Positions 1 to 6,947 of a DNA stretch of 13,654 nucleotides are shown in pieces (position 1 is the stretch's first letter; the number at the start of each line of letters is the position of its first letter). Source of the DNA: JAGHBT01 sp035311885 (GTDB lineage Bacteria > Krumholzibacteriota > Krumholzibacteriia > Krumholzibacteriales > WJIX01). Both the position numbers and the translations under genes were made by a program. Location: positions 1 to 13,654 of the forward strand of contig CAZKNG010000062.1 of assembly GCA_964554125.1 (NCBI GenBank), given 5' to 3'. The notes beneath the pieces were generated by a model. It was not told where the DNA came from, searched no databases, and was given only the letters and a program-made list of their open reading frames with translations.

Positions 1-506
1 TTTGTCATCAAGGAATAGTCTTCTGCCATCTTAGAATTAAGGTATTTTATCTTATCTGTTCTTTTAAGTATAAATGTCGTTAACAAAATAAATAATCTTT
101 TTTTTATTTTTTGTAGAGCATTTAACTTACCAAGAAAACCTGCATTGATAATATCTCCATTAACTTCAACTACGAATTTCGCCCCGGTCAGGACCTTGAG
201 AATATATCCACTGAGCCCGCAGAGAAGGGGATCATATGCAATAATAATATCAATTTTCTTCTTCTTGTGAGACCGTAATCCGAATAATAGAACAAAATAT
301 ATAAATACTATATGATGTATTATTATTTTTTTGACATACGGTATGGCTTGAAACCGGAAGTTCCCCAACATTGTGTTCGTACCGCCGCTGGGGCATATTG
401 CCACCATATCACCATGGTATGAGCCTGAGAGCAATTCATACTTGACGCTGACATTCGGTAGTTCAGGACGGTGTAAAAGATAGTTTATAAAAAATAGTTT
501 TTTCAT
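1..506 (-). CDS. GT4-type glycosyltransferase, N-terminal part (runs off window edge)
   Basis: This ORF begins at ATG 506-504 on the minus strand and stays open to base 1, giving 168 codons of an incomplete protein. It starts MKKLFFINYLLHRPELPN. Around residues 88-118 it has a pattern typical of the N-terminal Rossmann domain of GT-B glycosyltransferases: a stretch beginning DIIIAYDPLLCG, then a hydrophobic helix, then KFVVEVNGD. A hydrophobic segment lies near residues 60-77. The catalytic C-terminal domain, with its nucleotide-sugar site, lies outside the window, so donor and acceptor are unknown. It follows the O-antigen ligase gene by 39 bases in the same direction and probably shares its transcript. 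By context it would add a sugar to a lipid-linked or surface polysaccharide at the inner face of the membrane. The gene is very AT-rich. Family assignment rests on fold-level pattern only. Confidence 0.65.
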   Translation of the reverse strand, partial: MKKLFFINYLLHRPELPNVSVKYELLSGSYHGDMVAICPSGGTNTMLGNFRFQAIPYVKKIIIHHIVFIYFVLLFGLRSHKKKKIDIIIAYDPLLCGLSGYILKVLTGAKFVVEVNGDIINAGFLGKLNALQKIKKRLFILLTTFILKRTDKIKYLNSKMAEDYSLMT

Positions 507-545
507 ATTGTATTATTCCAGTTAATTGATTTGCAATTTACTATA

Positions 546-1919
546 CTAATACATGATCATGAACACTTTGTAAATTAATATCAAAGTGCCCTCCAAAATC
601 AAAATAATGATAAAATCATTCCGTGTAAATTTAGTGAATTTTATTCCTGTTTCACTTTGAAGATTTAAAGATAGCGTTGCTGTCATTGCAAACAGTACGT
701 ATATGATCGGGCTGTAAGTCTGGGAAAGGAAAAAAGCCGATGTGAGAAACCCTATCATGGATACCTGAGTGATTCTGGAATACAATATAAGATTTGTATC
801 AGTAGATTTTTTTTCAATTCTGATCAGGTCTTTGAAAGTGGTATATATCATCGCTATCCAGATAAAGAATCCTACAAGTCCAAGTTCCGCAAGACATTTT
901 ATAAAAGCGCTATGAGCTGCTCTGGAAGCATATTGTGTGAACTTTTGCATTCCTACTCCCAGAACAGGATGAGATTTAAGCATAATAAATCCACTCATCC
1001 AGGCATAGACACGTCCACTGGCTGATTGCTCGTAGGGTGACATGCTTGCCATACGACCTGGTGCCAGAGCAAGCGCTATAATAATAAGAACAGCGCCGGT
1101 AATTAATCCCTTCTTCACACCCCATCTCTTGAGAGCAAAGCTGCTTAATACTGCCAAAACTGCCAGATATCCTCCACGTGACTCCGTAAAGAAAATAGCT
1201 ATAAAAAATATGCTCAACATAGCGATTAGCCCAATTCTGATTATTCCATTTAATTTTTTGTAAAAAAGGTTGAAAAGGAGAATTGGCATTGATGAAATAA
1301 GCGCAAGCGCGAAATCATTTGGATCACCGAAGATGCTAATCCATTTAATGCGGCCATATATTGGGGTATTCCCAACAAGATCGACTCCATTGTAATGCTG
1401 AATCAGTCCGTTTATTGCCAATAAAAAGCAAGCAAAGGTAATGCTCCAGTATAAGATTTTGTATCTTTTGCCTGTGATCAAGACGATGAGGAGAAAAGGA
1501 AGAAATAAAGTCAGGAATTCGTTTAAGGAATCCCATGCTCCTTCCAAGTTGAAATTTGAAAGATCACTGAGTGGTACAATGAGTAATAGAATAAACATCA
1601 AAATATTTTGACGTGTAGCGAATATTTTGATTTCATCTCTGTTAATTACCTTTTGAATAAGGGAAAATATTATAATGACCATTGCCAGGGTGAACATAAT
1701 TCTCAATGGTTGCAGAGATGGCATGAAATCCTGAGGCCTGATGTAAATCAACATCAGGTACAGAATTAATCCGAAGAAAGGATGAAAGAAGATAGTTATT
1801 AATATAATTATACCAACCATACTCGCCGCTGCGAGAGGCACCGATTTTAAGGCAAGCAATGAGATGGCTATTGTGACTAACAAGAGAAAAACAATTATCA
1901 GAATATTGCGTTTTTCCAT
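546..1919 (-). CDS. O-antigen ligase / Wzy polymerase-family membrane protein
   Basis: This 457-residue polytopic inner-membrane protein has about a dozen hydrophobic segments. Features typical of the O-antigen ligase/Wzy_C family are: YIRPQDF and LQPLR near residues 59-73; FGDPNDFAL at 197-205, resembling the conserved PN motif; ESRGGYLA at 246-253, before the membrane segment that follows the main periplasmic loop start; and a long loop ending in HPVLGVGMQKF (317-327). The loop is followed by AAHSAFIKCLAELGLVGF (334-351), with the family's conserved His and E-x-G. Members transfer or polymerise undecaprenyl-linked glycans onto lipid A, proteins or other glycans in the periplasm. Sequence alone does not separate ligase from polymerase or protein O-glycosylation ligase. 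It lies between two glycosyltransferase genes in a same-strand block. No convincing Shine-Dalgarno precedes the ATG; AAAGG sits too far upstream. It is clearly AT-richer than the upstream GT2 gene. Confidence 0.82.
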   Translation of the reverse strand: MEKRNILIIVFLLLVTIAISLLALKSVPLAAASMVGIIILITIFFHPFFGLILYLMLIYIRPQDFMPSLQPLRIMFTLAMVIIIFSLIQKVINRDEIKIFATRQNILMFILLLIVPLSDLSNFNLEGAWDSLNEFLTLFLPFLLIVLITGKRYKILYWSITFACFLLAINGLIQHYNGVDLVGNTPIYGRIKWISIFGDPNDFALALISSMPILLFNLFYKKLNGIIRIGLIAMLSIFFIAIFFTESRGGYLAVLAVLSSFALKRWGVKKGLITGAVLIIIALALAPGRMASMSPYEQSASGRVYAWMSGFIMLKSHPVLGVGMQKFTQYASRAAHSAFIKCLAELGLVGFFIWIAMIYTTFKDLIRIEKKSTDTNLILYSRITQVSMIGFLTSAFFLSQTYSPIIYVLFAMTATLSLNLQSETGIKFTKFTRNDFIIILILEGTLILIYKVFMIMY

Positions 1920-1982
1920 AATATTATGATTCTGCCTTTTATTTATCCCCAGGGCATTAAAGGAGTTGAAATGTTGAATGGT

Positions 1983-2012
1983 AGTATACGATAATCATCG
2001 ATTACAAATCAA
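1983..2012 (-). promoter_or_regulatory. candidate internal sigma70-type promoter before the ligase gene
   Basis: On the minus strand, directly after the stop codon of the GT2 gene, TTGATT (2012-2007) and TATACT (1988-1983) are separated by 18 bases. The spacer holds a small inverted repeat, TAATC-atc-GATTA. This could give the ligase and GT4 genes their own transcript. It is a motif match only, in AT-rich DNA where chance matches are frequent. Confidence 0.35.
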
Positions 2013-2013
2013 A

Positions 2014-3138
2014 TTATCTCTTCCACCTGACATCCGTTCTCCCCAACGCGAATTTATACAAACCTGCTACAGCCGCCAGGTTCAGAGAGGTGAATACGAA
2101 CGTCATATTCATAAATCTGTTTTCCCTCAGAGCTCTGAAATAACCGGCAGCTGCTGCTGAAGTATAGAATATTAATTGGATAGTAAACAGAGAGCTATAA
2201 AATATGCCGCCTGAAACCGCCGAGGTGATCAAAGCTGTAAGCAGGGCATAGGGGATAAGCAGGCGGAAGAACTTGTGCGATATGGTTTGAATGAAAATCC
2301 TGTTTCTAAAGGGGTTGAATAACCACTTATTACGGCTGAAAAGCTGGAAGTTGCCCGCGAGTGTGCGAACCTTCCTTCGCCATTCTTCTTTCATCTTCGA
2401 AGAAGATATATCCTGAGCGACGGCTTCAGATTCGAAAATAACGCGGTAGCCCTTCCTGAAGATCTGAAGGGGTATTTCGATATCGTCGAGAATGGTATCT
2501 TCACTGACCGGCTCGAAGAGCTCTCGTCTTATAGCGTATATGGCGCCTGTAACACCCAGTGTGGAGTCTATAACGGCTTCAGCTCTTCTGATCATTTTTT
2601 CATATTTCCAGTAGAGCCCGATGTTTTTACCTGTACTGATTGCGGTATTGCTTAGATGCAGCTCGCCGCTTACAGCGCCTATATCCTCTGAGGCGAAATT
2701 CCGCGCCAGCCTGCGTAGCGCGTCAGGTCTGTATTTCTGTCTGACATCCGAGAAGACTACTAATTCACCGCTTACTTTACTCACCGCTTTGTTTAATTGC
2801 GTTGGTTTGCCTCTTTGATCCTTTTCTTCGATAAAGAGAATATCCTTTCGCCCGCGAAGGATTTCGTTTGTCCGGTCCGTGGAACCGTCGGATAATACAC
2901 ATATTTCCATAAGTTCGGAAGGATAATCAAGTTCAAAGCAATTATTCAGTTTCCTGGCTATTCTATCTTCTTCATTATAAACGATAATGATCAGACTGAT
3001 CGAGGGCAGAGAGGATTCTTCAGTATCTTTGAATGCAGTGGCCGGAGCAAATTTACTGAAAAGGATTATCAGAGCGGGATATATAAGATATGTATAAAGA
3101 ATGAAGACTGCCGCTGACCAGAAGAGAAACAGAGCCAT
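2014..3138 (-). CDS. membrane-anchored family 2 glycosyltransferase (cellulose-synthase-like GT2)
   Basis: This 374-residue processive-type GT2 has an N-terminal membrane helix (residues 5-28), a cytoplasmic GT-A domain, and two or three hydrophobic segments near the C-terminus (about 285-350). Nucleotide-sugar-binding elements are visible: SLIIIVYNEEDRI (48-60); VLSDGSTDRTNEI (81-93); FSDVRQKYRPDAL (129-141), where D131 takes the DxD position; and LDDIEIPLQIFRKGYRV (217-233), carrying the general-base Asp pair. RRKVRTLAGN (254-263) takes the place of the QxxRW region. Relatives build exopolysaccharide backbones or lipid-linked sugars from UDP-sugars; the actual sugar cannot be read from the sequence. 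The gene follows the PorV-like gene by 40 bases and precedes the O-antigen ligase gene, so it belongs to the surface-polysaccharide part of the operon. No clear Shine-Dalgarno is seen. Base composition is near 50% G+C in sampled stretches, unlike the next two genes. Confidence 0.88.
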   Translation of the reverse strand: MALFLFWSAAVFILYTYLIYPALIILFSKFAPATAFKDTEESSLPSISLIIIVYNEEDRIARKLNNCFELDYPSELMEICVLSDGSTDRTNEILRGRKDILFIEEKDQRGKPTQLNKAVSKVSGELVVFSDVRQKYRPDALRRLARNFASEDIGAVSGELHLSNTAISTGKNIGLYWKYEKMIRRAEAVIDSTLGVTGAIYAIRRELFEPVSEDTILDDIEIPLQIFRKGYRVIFESEAVAQDISSSKMKEEWRRKVRTLAGNFQLFSRNKWLFNPFRNRIFIQTISHKFFRLLIPYALLTALITSAVSGGIFYSSLFTIQLIFYTSAAAAGYFRALRENRFMNMTFVFTSLNLAAVAGLYKFALGRTDVRWKR

Positions 3139-3178
3139 AATTACATCTTTTTCTTATTTACGAGGCCATAATAATTAT

Positions 3179-4114
3179 TTACCTGCTGAAGTGCATTGAA
3201 ATTCTGTGAAAAGAGCCCAGATTTCCGTAGGGACTGAAAGCATAATTAAGCGTAATATAATCCCTTACGTTAAATCCTCCCCCCATCGAAAAGCCGTTCC
3301 CAGGTCTTGATTCCTGGCCGCAGTATCCGGCTCTGATTTTCAATATGCTGTAAAGATCTATTTCCGTTCCGGTGCTTAAGTAAATGTTTTCGTACTTTGG
3401 AAATACCGCGTCGGCGGCGAGTGTTACGGTAACATTATCATCATCTATTTTAAATAACTGGCTGCCGCCCGCACGGATTGTCATGGGGATAGGTTCATTA
3501 ATTGAATCGAACTTTATATCCGGGCCGATATTCTGAACCGCAAAACCGGCTGAAAATCCATGTTGCTCCATTGAGTATAATAACCCTATATCAAAAGCCA
3601 TGCCCGCCGCGTGCCAGTCCCCAAGTTTTTCTCTGAAATATTTTAGATTTATTCCCGCGGAGACTGAAGGCACAGGGGAGTACTGGCATCCCGCTACCGC
3701 CTGGTAATTGTTACTAGTAAATCCCTCTGTGGGAGTTCCTGAACCATCAAATCCCTGTATTTCGGGGCGGTACAGGAAAGTCAATCCCGCGCCCAGAACA
3801 AATTTGTCATTGACGCGTGTGTAACCGGACAGGTTTTCGTAGCGGTCATCAAATATCCATTCGGAATGTGATATTGCCAGTCCTTTTCCATCACGGGCGC
3901 TTAGAAGAGCGGGGTTGTAAAATAGCGCGAACGGGTTATCTACCGCTGCTGCTGCCTCTCCCATCGCAATAGATTTGGGGCTGACAGGCAGAGTGAGATA
4001 TGACGCTCCGGTCGTCCCGGCTCCGTCGGCGCTTAAGCCGGGAGCGGAAAGAAAACTTATCATAACGATTATTAATGCCGTAATATACACGATGTTTTTT
4101 CTTACAAGTCTCAT
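3179..4114 (-). CDS. PorV/PorQ-family outer-membrane barrel protein
   Basis: This 311-residue exported protein has a signal peptide over roughly residues 1-29, with a positive N-terminus, a hydrophobic core and likely cleavage after GLSA. The mature start shows the PorV/PorQ signature: a LxLPVSPKSIAMGEA block (about 42-56), then AVDNPFALFYNPALLS (61-76). Alternating beta-strand patterns follow to the C-terminus, including GAGLTFLYRP, AAGMAFDIGLLYS and a GGGFNVRDYITLNYAFSP end segment. Known PorV is an outer-membrane shuttle that carries type IX secretion substrates to the PorU sortase; many relatives in FCB and candidate phyla are uncharacterised. Its gene starts 19 bases after the FN3/FlgD-like-domain gene, which is a plausible cargo. 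AAGGGT lies about 10 bases before the ATG. The family call is firm; a shuttle role here is inference, since no other type IX component is in the window. Confidence 0.85.
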   Translation of the reverse strand: MRLVRKNIVYITALIIVMISFLSAPGLSADGAGTTGASYLTLPVSPKSIAMGEAAAAVDNPFALFYNPALLSARDGKGLAISHSEWIFDDRYENLSGYTRVNDKFVLGAGLTFLYRPEIQGFDGSGTPTEGFTSNNYQAVAGCQYSPVPSVSAGINLKYFREKLGDWHAAGMAFDIGLLYSMEQHGFSAGFAVQNIGPDIKFDSINEPIPMTIRAGGSQLFKIDDDNVTVTLAADAVFPKYENIYLSTGTEIDLYSILKIRAGYCGQESRPGNGFSMGGGFNVRDYITLNYAFSPYGNLGSFHRISMHFSR

Positions 4115-4133
4115 AGCTGTATTACCCTTGTCT

Positions 4134-5036
4134 TTAGTTTACGATCATTACCGGTCTTTTTTCCGTTACTTCTCCTCCGGAATCTTCGACTATTACGTAG
4201 TATACTCCGCTCATTACCTTACTGCCATTATGATTTGTGCCATCCCAGTTAATTTCTCCTACAGCTGGTACAGTTTTTTCGTAAATTTCCATACCGTTGG
4301 AGTTAAATATCCGGACAGCTCCGTTTGACGGAAGCCCATCCATAGTCATGCTGCCTTTAAAAGGACTATAGGGAACCGGATAGATACTCAGTTGGGGGGA
4401 TGACAATGGAGCGGGGACTTCTTCACTCACGGTAAAGGTATCCTGAGCCGATAATGTGAGGTTGTCGTATTGATCATATGCTGCGGCTCTGGCGTAATAT
4501 GTTTTCCGGACTTCAAGATTTTCCAGCTGATTAGAGTGGGAAGTGGTCCAATCGGTTTCATCGAAGCTGCTCATAGAGTCGAGGACGGCATCCGAATCAT
4601 ACTGAATGAAACCGGTTGTAGGTACCGGTGTTTCCCAGTTGATTCTAAAACTACTCAAGCCTGTTTGTGATTTGCCGGTTATTTTGCAGCTGTCGCTGAG
4701 TGACGGAGTAGCGTCTGACGGAATAGTCATTCCGGAGACAGGATTAGAAAAACCGCTTCTTTCTCCGCTCGTGTTCTTGGCGATCAACCTGTAATAGTAC
4801 CTAGTTCCCTTCTCAAGCCCTTCATCTAAATATTCGAAGGTGTTGTTGTCCACACTGTCTATAGCAGAAAAACCGGCTCCCCGGTCCAGAGACCGGTATA
4901 TTACATAACCTGTGATATCCGGCTCGGGATTTGGCTCCCAGTTAACCAGATAATCAGCTGTTTCCTGCGCTGAAACATTAATCGATAGAACTATGAGAAG
5001 TAGAAAGGTGCATATGCCAGCTGTTGTTTTTTCCAT
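4134..5036 (-). CDS. secreted fibronectin type III protein with FlgD/T9SS-like C-terminal domain
   Basis: The protein has 300 residues from the start chosen here. A signal peptide MEKTTAGICTFLLLIVLSI.. ends in NVSA before Q24. Two fibronectin-III-like domains follow: residues 27-104, with VNWEPNPEPDITGYVIYRS and GTRYYYRLIAKN, and residues 116-203, with FRINWETPVP and KTYYARAAAYD. The C-terminal domain (about 214-300) begins SIYPVPYSPFKG, continues with NGAVRIFNSNGMEIYEK, WDGTNHNGSKVMSGVYYVIV, and ends EKRPVMIVN. This is the FlgD-Ig/type-IX sorting-domain pattern, with YPVP for the usual YPNP. The frame is open another 159 bases upstream to an ATG at 5195. I chose ATG 5036 because it is preceded by AGGAG seven bases away and begins a clean signal peptide; the longer form would bury that peptide. 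No catalytic domain is visible, so it is probably a surface or adhesion protein. It is first in the block with PorV and polysaccharide genes. Confidence 0.85.
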   Translation of the reverse strand: MEKTTAGICTFLLLIVLSINVSAQETADYLVNWEPNPEPDITGYVIYRSLDRGAGFSAIDSVDNNTFEYLDEGLEKGTRYYYRLIAKNTSGERSGFSNPVSGMTIPSDATPSLSDSCKITGKSQTGLSSFRINWETPVPTTGFIQYDSDAVLDSMSSFDETDWTTSHSNQLENLEVRKTYYARAAAYDQYDNLTLSAQDTFTVSEEVPAPLSSPQLSIYPVPYSPFKGSMTMDGLPSNGAVRIFNSNGMEIYEKTVPAVGEINWDGTNHNGSKVMSGVYYVIVEDSGGEVTEKRPVMIVN

Positions 5037-5043
5037 TTTTCCG

Positions 5044-5048
5044 CTCCT
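5044..5048 (-). promoter_or_regulatory. ribosome binding site deciding the FN3-protein start
   Basis: On the minus strand AGGAG ends seven bases before ATG 5036. The alternative ATG at 5195 has no comparable site, so this Shine-Dalgarno supports the shorter protein with an N-terminal signal peptide. Confidence 0.75.
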
Positions 5049-5168
5049 GAAATCTCTGTTGAATGTTAAGCCTGACAATTTGGATATTAGACTAAGGGAT
5101 ATGATTATGAATTTCGAGAGAAAAAACGGGAAAAAGCCAATTTTTCGCATTTTAGTAAATTCCACGTT

Positions 5169-5207
5169 GTTCCTAATGATTGCTTCTCGTTTCAAATCGT
5201 TCCTAAT
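5169..5207. repeat. two direct repeats GTTCCTAAT, 30 bases apart
   Basis: The plus strand reads GTTCCTAAT at 5169-5177 and again at 5199-5207. Start-to-start spacing is 30 bases, close to three helical turns. On the minus strand both copies read ATTAGGAAC and lie between the candidate promoter and the FN3 start. They could be paired protein-binding sites or leader elements; two 9-mers could also recur by chance in AT-rich DNA. Confidence 0.4.
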
Positions 5208-5243
5208 CCCTCTTAAGTCTTTCTTTTCTTTTAGACAATTTAG

Positions 5244-5286
5244 CTGCGGTCAGGGGAAATCGCAATTAATATGCCATCTTCCGCAG
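5244..5286. repeat. inverted repeat CTGCGG/CCGCAG flanking the sigma54-like motif
   Basis: Plus-strand CTGCGG (5244-5249) and CCGCAG (5281-5286) are perfect inverse complements 31 bases apart. One mismatch further out (5243/5287), the pair A5242/T5288 also matches. The candidate promoter at 5262-5276 lies inside the repeat. It could be a split operator or chance. Confidence 0.35.
5262..5276 (-). promoter_or_regulatory. candidate sigma54 (-24/-12) promoter for the FN3-PorV-polysaccharide block
   Basis: On the minus strand TGGCATATTAATTGC has GG and GC separated by exactly ten bases, matching the sigma54 consensus TGGCAC-N5-TTGC at nine of the ten core positions (TGGCA plus TTGC, with T for the final C). 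The start site would be near 5250. A weaker sigma70-like pair, TTGCGA-N17-TAAATT, overlaps its 3' end and is a competing reading. No activator gene is in the window. Confidence 0.4.
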
Positions 5287-5431
5287 TTAAATATTAATAG
5301 GATTAAAGCGGCATGTCTTATTAAAAAAGAATCCCGGGAGCATAATGAGTAAAACTATTTACATGGAACTATTAATTCGGAAGTAATTGGATCTTTATAA
5401 AGGATGTGTTGAAGAATTATTCTCATATTTA

Positions 5432-6076
5432 TTAAAGCATACCGTTAATAAATGGATTGCGTTTTTTTTCATCACCTATAGTTGTCGAGGGGCCGTGACC
5501 GCAATACACTATGGTATCATCGGGCAGTTCGAGAAGTTTTAATCGGATCGAGTTTAAGAGGGTTTCCCTGTTTCCTCCGAAAAAATCAGTTCTTCCGACA
5601 GAGCCCGCGAAGAGTGTATCTCCTGCCAGTACAAATCTGTCGAACTTCAGCGAGATCCCTCCTTTTGTGTGACCGGGTGTACTGAGAACGCTTCCGGTTA
5701 TGTTGCCTACCTTTATTCTATCCCCTTCTTTGAGCAGCTGCTCAACAGCCGGTTCTTCGATCTGTCCCAGTCCCCAGAGAGGGGCTTCCTCAATCGATTT
5801 CTTCATTGTATCTAAATCATCGGAGTGGATTGCGAGACCGATATTGTAATTTTTCAAGATATCCGCGGCCGCAGCCATGTGATCACTATGGCCGTGGGTT
5901 AGAATAACGCCTGTGGGATTAAGGGATGTTTCGTCTATAGAGTCTATGATTTTTTGCGGTTCGCCGCCGGGATCTATTATTACGGCCTCTCTGGTGACAG
6001 GGCAATATACTACGTAACTGTTTGTAGCCATTATACCTACAACATTCGTTATTATTTTTGGAGAATCTTTACTCAT
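5432..6076 (-). CDS. MBL-fold metallo-hydrolase (glyoxalase II-like)
   Basis: This is a 214-residue cytoplasmic zinc hydrolase of the metallo-beta-lactamase superfamily. The metal-site motifs are complete: THGHSDH at 60-66 (H61, H63, D65, H66), the histidine of STPGHTKGG (H136), the bridging aspartate of LAGDTLF (D153), and the final histidine of YCGHGPST (H194). SVGRTDFFGG and KRNPFI near the end are typical of the compact YcbL-like hydroxyacylglutathione-hydrolase relatives, which lack the full C-terminal substrate-binding domain of GloB. The likely reaction is thioester or similar ester hydrolysis; the substrate is not determined. It starts 18 bases after the small OMP gene and is probably cotranscribed with it from the promoter at 6897-6925. 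The Shine-Dalgarno is weak. The linkage to an outer-membrane protein suggests no obvious joint function. Confidence 0.9.
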   Translation of the reverse strand: MSKDSPKIITNVVGIMATNSYVVYCPVTREAVIIDPGGEPQKIIDSIDETSLNPTGVILTHGHSDHMAAAADILKNYNIGLAIHSDDLDTMKKSIEEAPLWGLGQIEEPAVEQLLKEGDRIKVGNITGSVLSTPGHTKGGISLKFDRFVLAGDTLFAGSVGRTDFFGGNRETLLNSIRLKLLELPDDTIVYCGHGPSTTIGDEKKRNPFINGML

Positions 6077-6094
6077 AATCTGCTTTGAATTCAG

Positions 6095-6850
6095 TTAGAA
6101 GTGATGTGACATAGTCAGAGCCAGTGAAAACGCGGCGTATTTTAAATCAAAATTAGCGTTGTGAATTTCGAAATCACTCTGGGCCAGCTGGAATCTGGTT
6201 TCCACACCCGCGGAAAACCTGTTTGTAATAAAATAGTTGAACCCTAATTCCGCGTGGACTCCAGGCGCGAAACTGTTTTTGGAAACCGTTTCTTCCGGAT
6301 TATCATCGTAGGGCGTATCAGTTCCGGCAAGATATGAGTCGGTATTCAATCTTGCCAGAGAGAGAACAGCGGAAAATCCACCCGCTACATAGGGGCAGAG
6401 TTTTCGCGGCATAGGCTTTGAGAAATAATGTTTAAGCCCCAGATCCAGATTGAGAAGGTATATTTTTAATTCACGGCTGATATCAAGATCGGTAGGATCA
6501 TCGTTTGTTACATAATCACCTTCACCTGCCGCATTCAGATATGAGAAGTTCAGCTTTGTTGTTACATAGAATTGAGGAGCAATTATTTGATCATATCCAA
6601 GCTGCATGTAGGGTGAAGTGGATATTTTATCGAAGTTATCTGAGCCGTTTCTTTCTTTAGCCCAGAATTCAAGGTGATCGGTAAGGTTTGTAGCATCAGG
6701 GCCGTCCATGAAACCAATATTTAGGTTAATACTTCTGCCCGGCACGGGGCCATACATTTTCCTGTCTCTGAAGACTACCTGCGCTGAAACGGGTATCGAA
6801 ACAGTCAGGAGGAGTATTGAAACAAAACTTAGTAGTATGGACTTTTTCAT
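6095..6850 (-). CDS. small outer-membrane beta-barrel protein
   Basis: This 251-residue exported protein has a textbook signal peptide, MKKSILLSFVSILLLTVSIPVSA, likely cleaved before Q24. The mature part shows repeated amphipathic strand patterns, for example FYVTTKLNFSYLNAAG, YLLNLDLGLKHYFS, CPYVAGGFSAVLSLA, VHAELGFNYFITNRFSAGVETRFQ and KYAAFSLALTMSHHF. The last residue is Phe, as in the BAM recognition signal of outer-membrane barrels. Size and pattern fit an eight-stranded OmpW/OmpA-like or PF13505-type barrel. The function is not recognisable; such proteins range from structural anchors to small-molecule channels. CGGAG lies six bases before the ATG, and a strong promoter lies just upstream. 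The MBL-fold hydrolase gene follows after 18 bases. Confidence 0.8.
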   Translation of the reverse strand: MKKSILLSFVSILLLTVSIPVSAQVVFRDRKMYGPVPGRSINLNIGFMDGPDATNLTDHLEFWAKERNGSDNFDKISTSPYMQLGYDQIIAPQFYVTTKLNFSYLNAAGEGDYVTNDDPTDLDISRELKIYLLNLDLGLKHYFSKPMPRKLCPYVAGGFSAVLSLARLNTDSYLAGTDTPYDDNPEETVSKNSFAPGVHAELGFNYFITNRFSAGVETRFQLAQSDFEIHNANFDLKYAAFSLALTMSHHF

Positions 6851-6896
6851 AATTTCTCCGATCCTTCGAACGTTTCAGTTCTTGTGGGGCTGTTTT

Positions 6897-6925
6897 AAAA
6901 TATAATCAGCCTGCCTTCTTGTCAA
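6897..6925 (-). promoter_or_regulatory. sigma70-type promoter of the OMP/MBL-hydrolase unit
   Basis: On the minus strand TTGACA (6925-6920) and TATTTT (6902-6897) are separated by 17 bases. The -35 is perfect and the -10 is four of six. A start near 6890 gives a leader of about 40 bases ending in a CGGAG Shine-Dalgarno. It lies just downstream of the cupin gene, so the OMP gene can be transcribed on its own. Confidence 0.7.
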
Positions 6926-6947
6926 ACTCATAAATCAGAAAGAGTTG

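Larger units (their letters stand above)
5037..5431. other. 395-base intergenic region upstream of the surface/polysaccharide block
   Basis: No convincing gene or RNA gene is seen on either strand here. A plus-strand open frame across 4993-5352 lacks signals and overlaps the FN3 gene antisense; a 23-codon minus-strand frame near 5425 lacks a Shine-Dalgarno. The region does hold a sigma54-like promoter motif, an inverted repeat flanking it, and two direct repeats 30 bases apart, listed separately. If the promoter near 5262-5276 is real, the FN3 mRNA has a leader of about 210 bases, long enough for post-transcriptional control. No strong intrinsic terminator was found behind the MBL-fold hydrolase gene that ends at 5432. 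Confidence 0.6.

Noticed and set aside
331..336. Plus-strand TTGACA inside the GT4 gene as an antisense promoter
   Set aside because: No acceptable -10 box at 16-18 bases.
5037..5195. N-terminal extension of the FN3 protein to ATG 5195
   Set aside because: No Shine-Dalgarno, and it would place 53 residues before a clean signal peptide that has its own AGGAG site.
4993..5352. Plus-strand 119-codon frame in the FN3 upstream gap
   Set aside because: No ribosome site or recognisable protein; it is largely antisense to the FN3 gene and its upstream frame.
6925..6946. AACTC/GAGTT inverted repeat after the cupin gene as a terminator
   Set aside because: Five weak pairs around a 12-base loop and no T-run; it overlaps the OMP promoter.
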